The notes under the pieces are model-generated. The model ran no database searches, was not told the DNA's origin, and worked only from the letters and a program-made list of their open reading frames with translations. From Campylobacterota bacterium (GTDB lineage: Bacteria > Campylobacterota > Campylobacteria > Campylobacterales > Sulfurovaceae), in the NCBI GenBank assembly GCA_003646525.1, contig QMKU01000108.1:1-5585 (forward strand): a DNA stretch of 5,585 bases, written 5' to 3'. Numbering within the stretch: the first letter of the stretch is position 1; each line of letters starts with the position of its first letter. The translations under genes and the position numbers were made by a program. Positions 5,157 to 5,585 of this stretch are shown one piece after another.

Positions 5157-5585
5157 ATGCCAAATTTAATAGATATAAACCATGAACAGATAGATACTAA
5201 AGAGTATAATTCATTTTTAGTAGATATTAAAAGCAAGATAAAATCATCACAACAAAAAGCTTTTAACTCCGTAAATCAAGAGATGATAGGACTCTATTTC
5301 AATATTGGCTCAATCATAAATGCAAGACAAAAAGAGCTTGGTTGGGGTGCAAAGGTTATAGACAAGTTGAGTTTGGATATTTTAAATGAGTTTCCAAATA
5401 TGAAGGGATTTTCAAGTAGAAATATAAAACTAATGGTTCAGTTTTATAAAGAATACTATTTAGACGAATTTGTGCAACTGCCAGTTGCACAAATTCCTTG
5501 GACTCATAACATCATATTAATTCAAAAGATAAAAGATAAAAATTTACGATATTGGTACATGCAAAAAGTTCTTGAAAATGGTTGG
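5157..5585 (+). CDS. DUF1016 / YhcG-family PDDEXK nuclease, N-terminal part (3' end outside window)
   Basis: The frame stays open from ATG 5157 to the window end, giving 143 residues. Hallmarks of the DUF1016 N-terminal domain are visible: the segment VNQEMIGLYFNIGSII, then GWGAKVIDKLSLDI, FSSRNIKLMVQFY, and QIPWTHNIILIQKIKDK, followed by a YW(Y)MQKVLENGW segment. In this family the N-terminal domain is a helical recognition-like part, and the PDDEXK nuclease domain follows in the C-terminal half, which is not visible here, so catalytic residues cannot be checked. Full-length members are usually about 330-380 residues. AAAGGGA five bases ahead supports the start. It lies 31 bases after the small ORF and probably belongs to the same transcript as fic. 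Members of this family often occur near type I restriction-modification genes, from general knowledge. A perfect 31-base palindrome lies inside the gene. Confidence 0.88.
   Translation, partial: MPNLIDINHEQIDTKEYNSFLVDIKSKIKSSQQKAFNSVNQEMIGLYFNIGSIINARQKELGWGAKVIDKLSLDILNEFPNMKGFSSRNIKLMVQFYKEYYLDEFVQLPVAQIPWTHNIILIQKIKDKNLRYWYMQKVLENGW
5466..5496. repeat. Perfect 15-bp inverted repeat inside the DUF1016 gene
   Basis: GAATTTGTGCAACTG (5466-5480), a single central C (5481), and its exact reverse complement CAGTTGCACAAATTC (5482-5496). It is read in frame as EFVQLPVAQIP, just ahead of the conserved PWTHN segment. The DNA or mRNA could form a cruciform or hairpin. A perfect palindrome this long is unexpected in ordinary coding sequence. 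Confidence 0.95.

Noticed and set aside
4474..5236. Minus-strand ORFs opposite fic and the downstream genes
   Set aside because: They lie opposite strongly supported genes, and their composition is explained by the AT-rich complement.

Overview
This AT-rich window most resembles a member of the Campylobacterota (Sulfurimonas/Sulfurovum type). The clues are the codon use, tightly packed overlapping genes, and a promoter with a T-rich stretch ahead of an extended -10 instead of a clear -35. This placement comes from recognition, not a database search. All genes read on the + strand, and the window holds two unrelated blocks separated by about 125 bases.

Block 1 (1-3652) is a compact transport operon. 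It starts inside a gene for a jelly-roll protein of the DUF1080 / family-16 glycoside hydrolase-like fold. A complete ABC importer follows: a lipoprotein solute-binding protein, a fused two-domain permease, and a short ATPase. All three gene junctions use the same 4-base ATGA start/stop overlap, so the four genes are probably made together. The importer belongs to the broad ferric-iron/thiamine/phosphonate class. The binding protein lacks the tyrosine pair that marks classical FbpA-type iron binders, so the substrate is left open.

The spacer (3653-3777) holds an imperfect hairpin that may belong to a dispersed repeat, a weak terminator-like stem running into seven Ts, and a good promoter plus ribosome binding site for the next block.

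Block 2 (3778-5585, continuing beyond the window) looks like an accessory or defence-type cassette. It contains a small gene broken by a one-base frameshift, a class II-type Fic protein (self-inhibition motif, Fic catalytic motif, C-terminal winged helix), a 40-residue ORF, and the N-terminal part of a DUF1016/YhcG-family PDDEXK nuclease. The tails of the two small genes are near-identical at DNA level, so the fic gene lies between direct repeats of about 62 bp. Two further repeat structures lie inside coding sequence: three 12-bp units encoding KVGN in fic, and a perfect 15-bp inverted repeat with a 1-base centre in the nuclease gene. The Fic + small ORF + DUF1016 combination suggests part of a larger restriction-modification or defence locus downstream, but no restriction gene is visible here.
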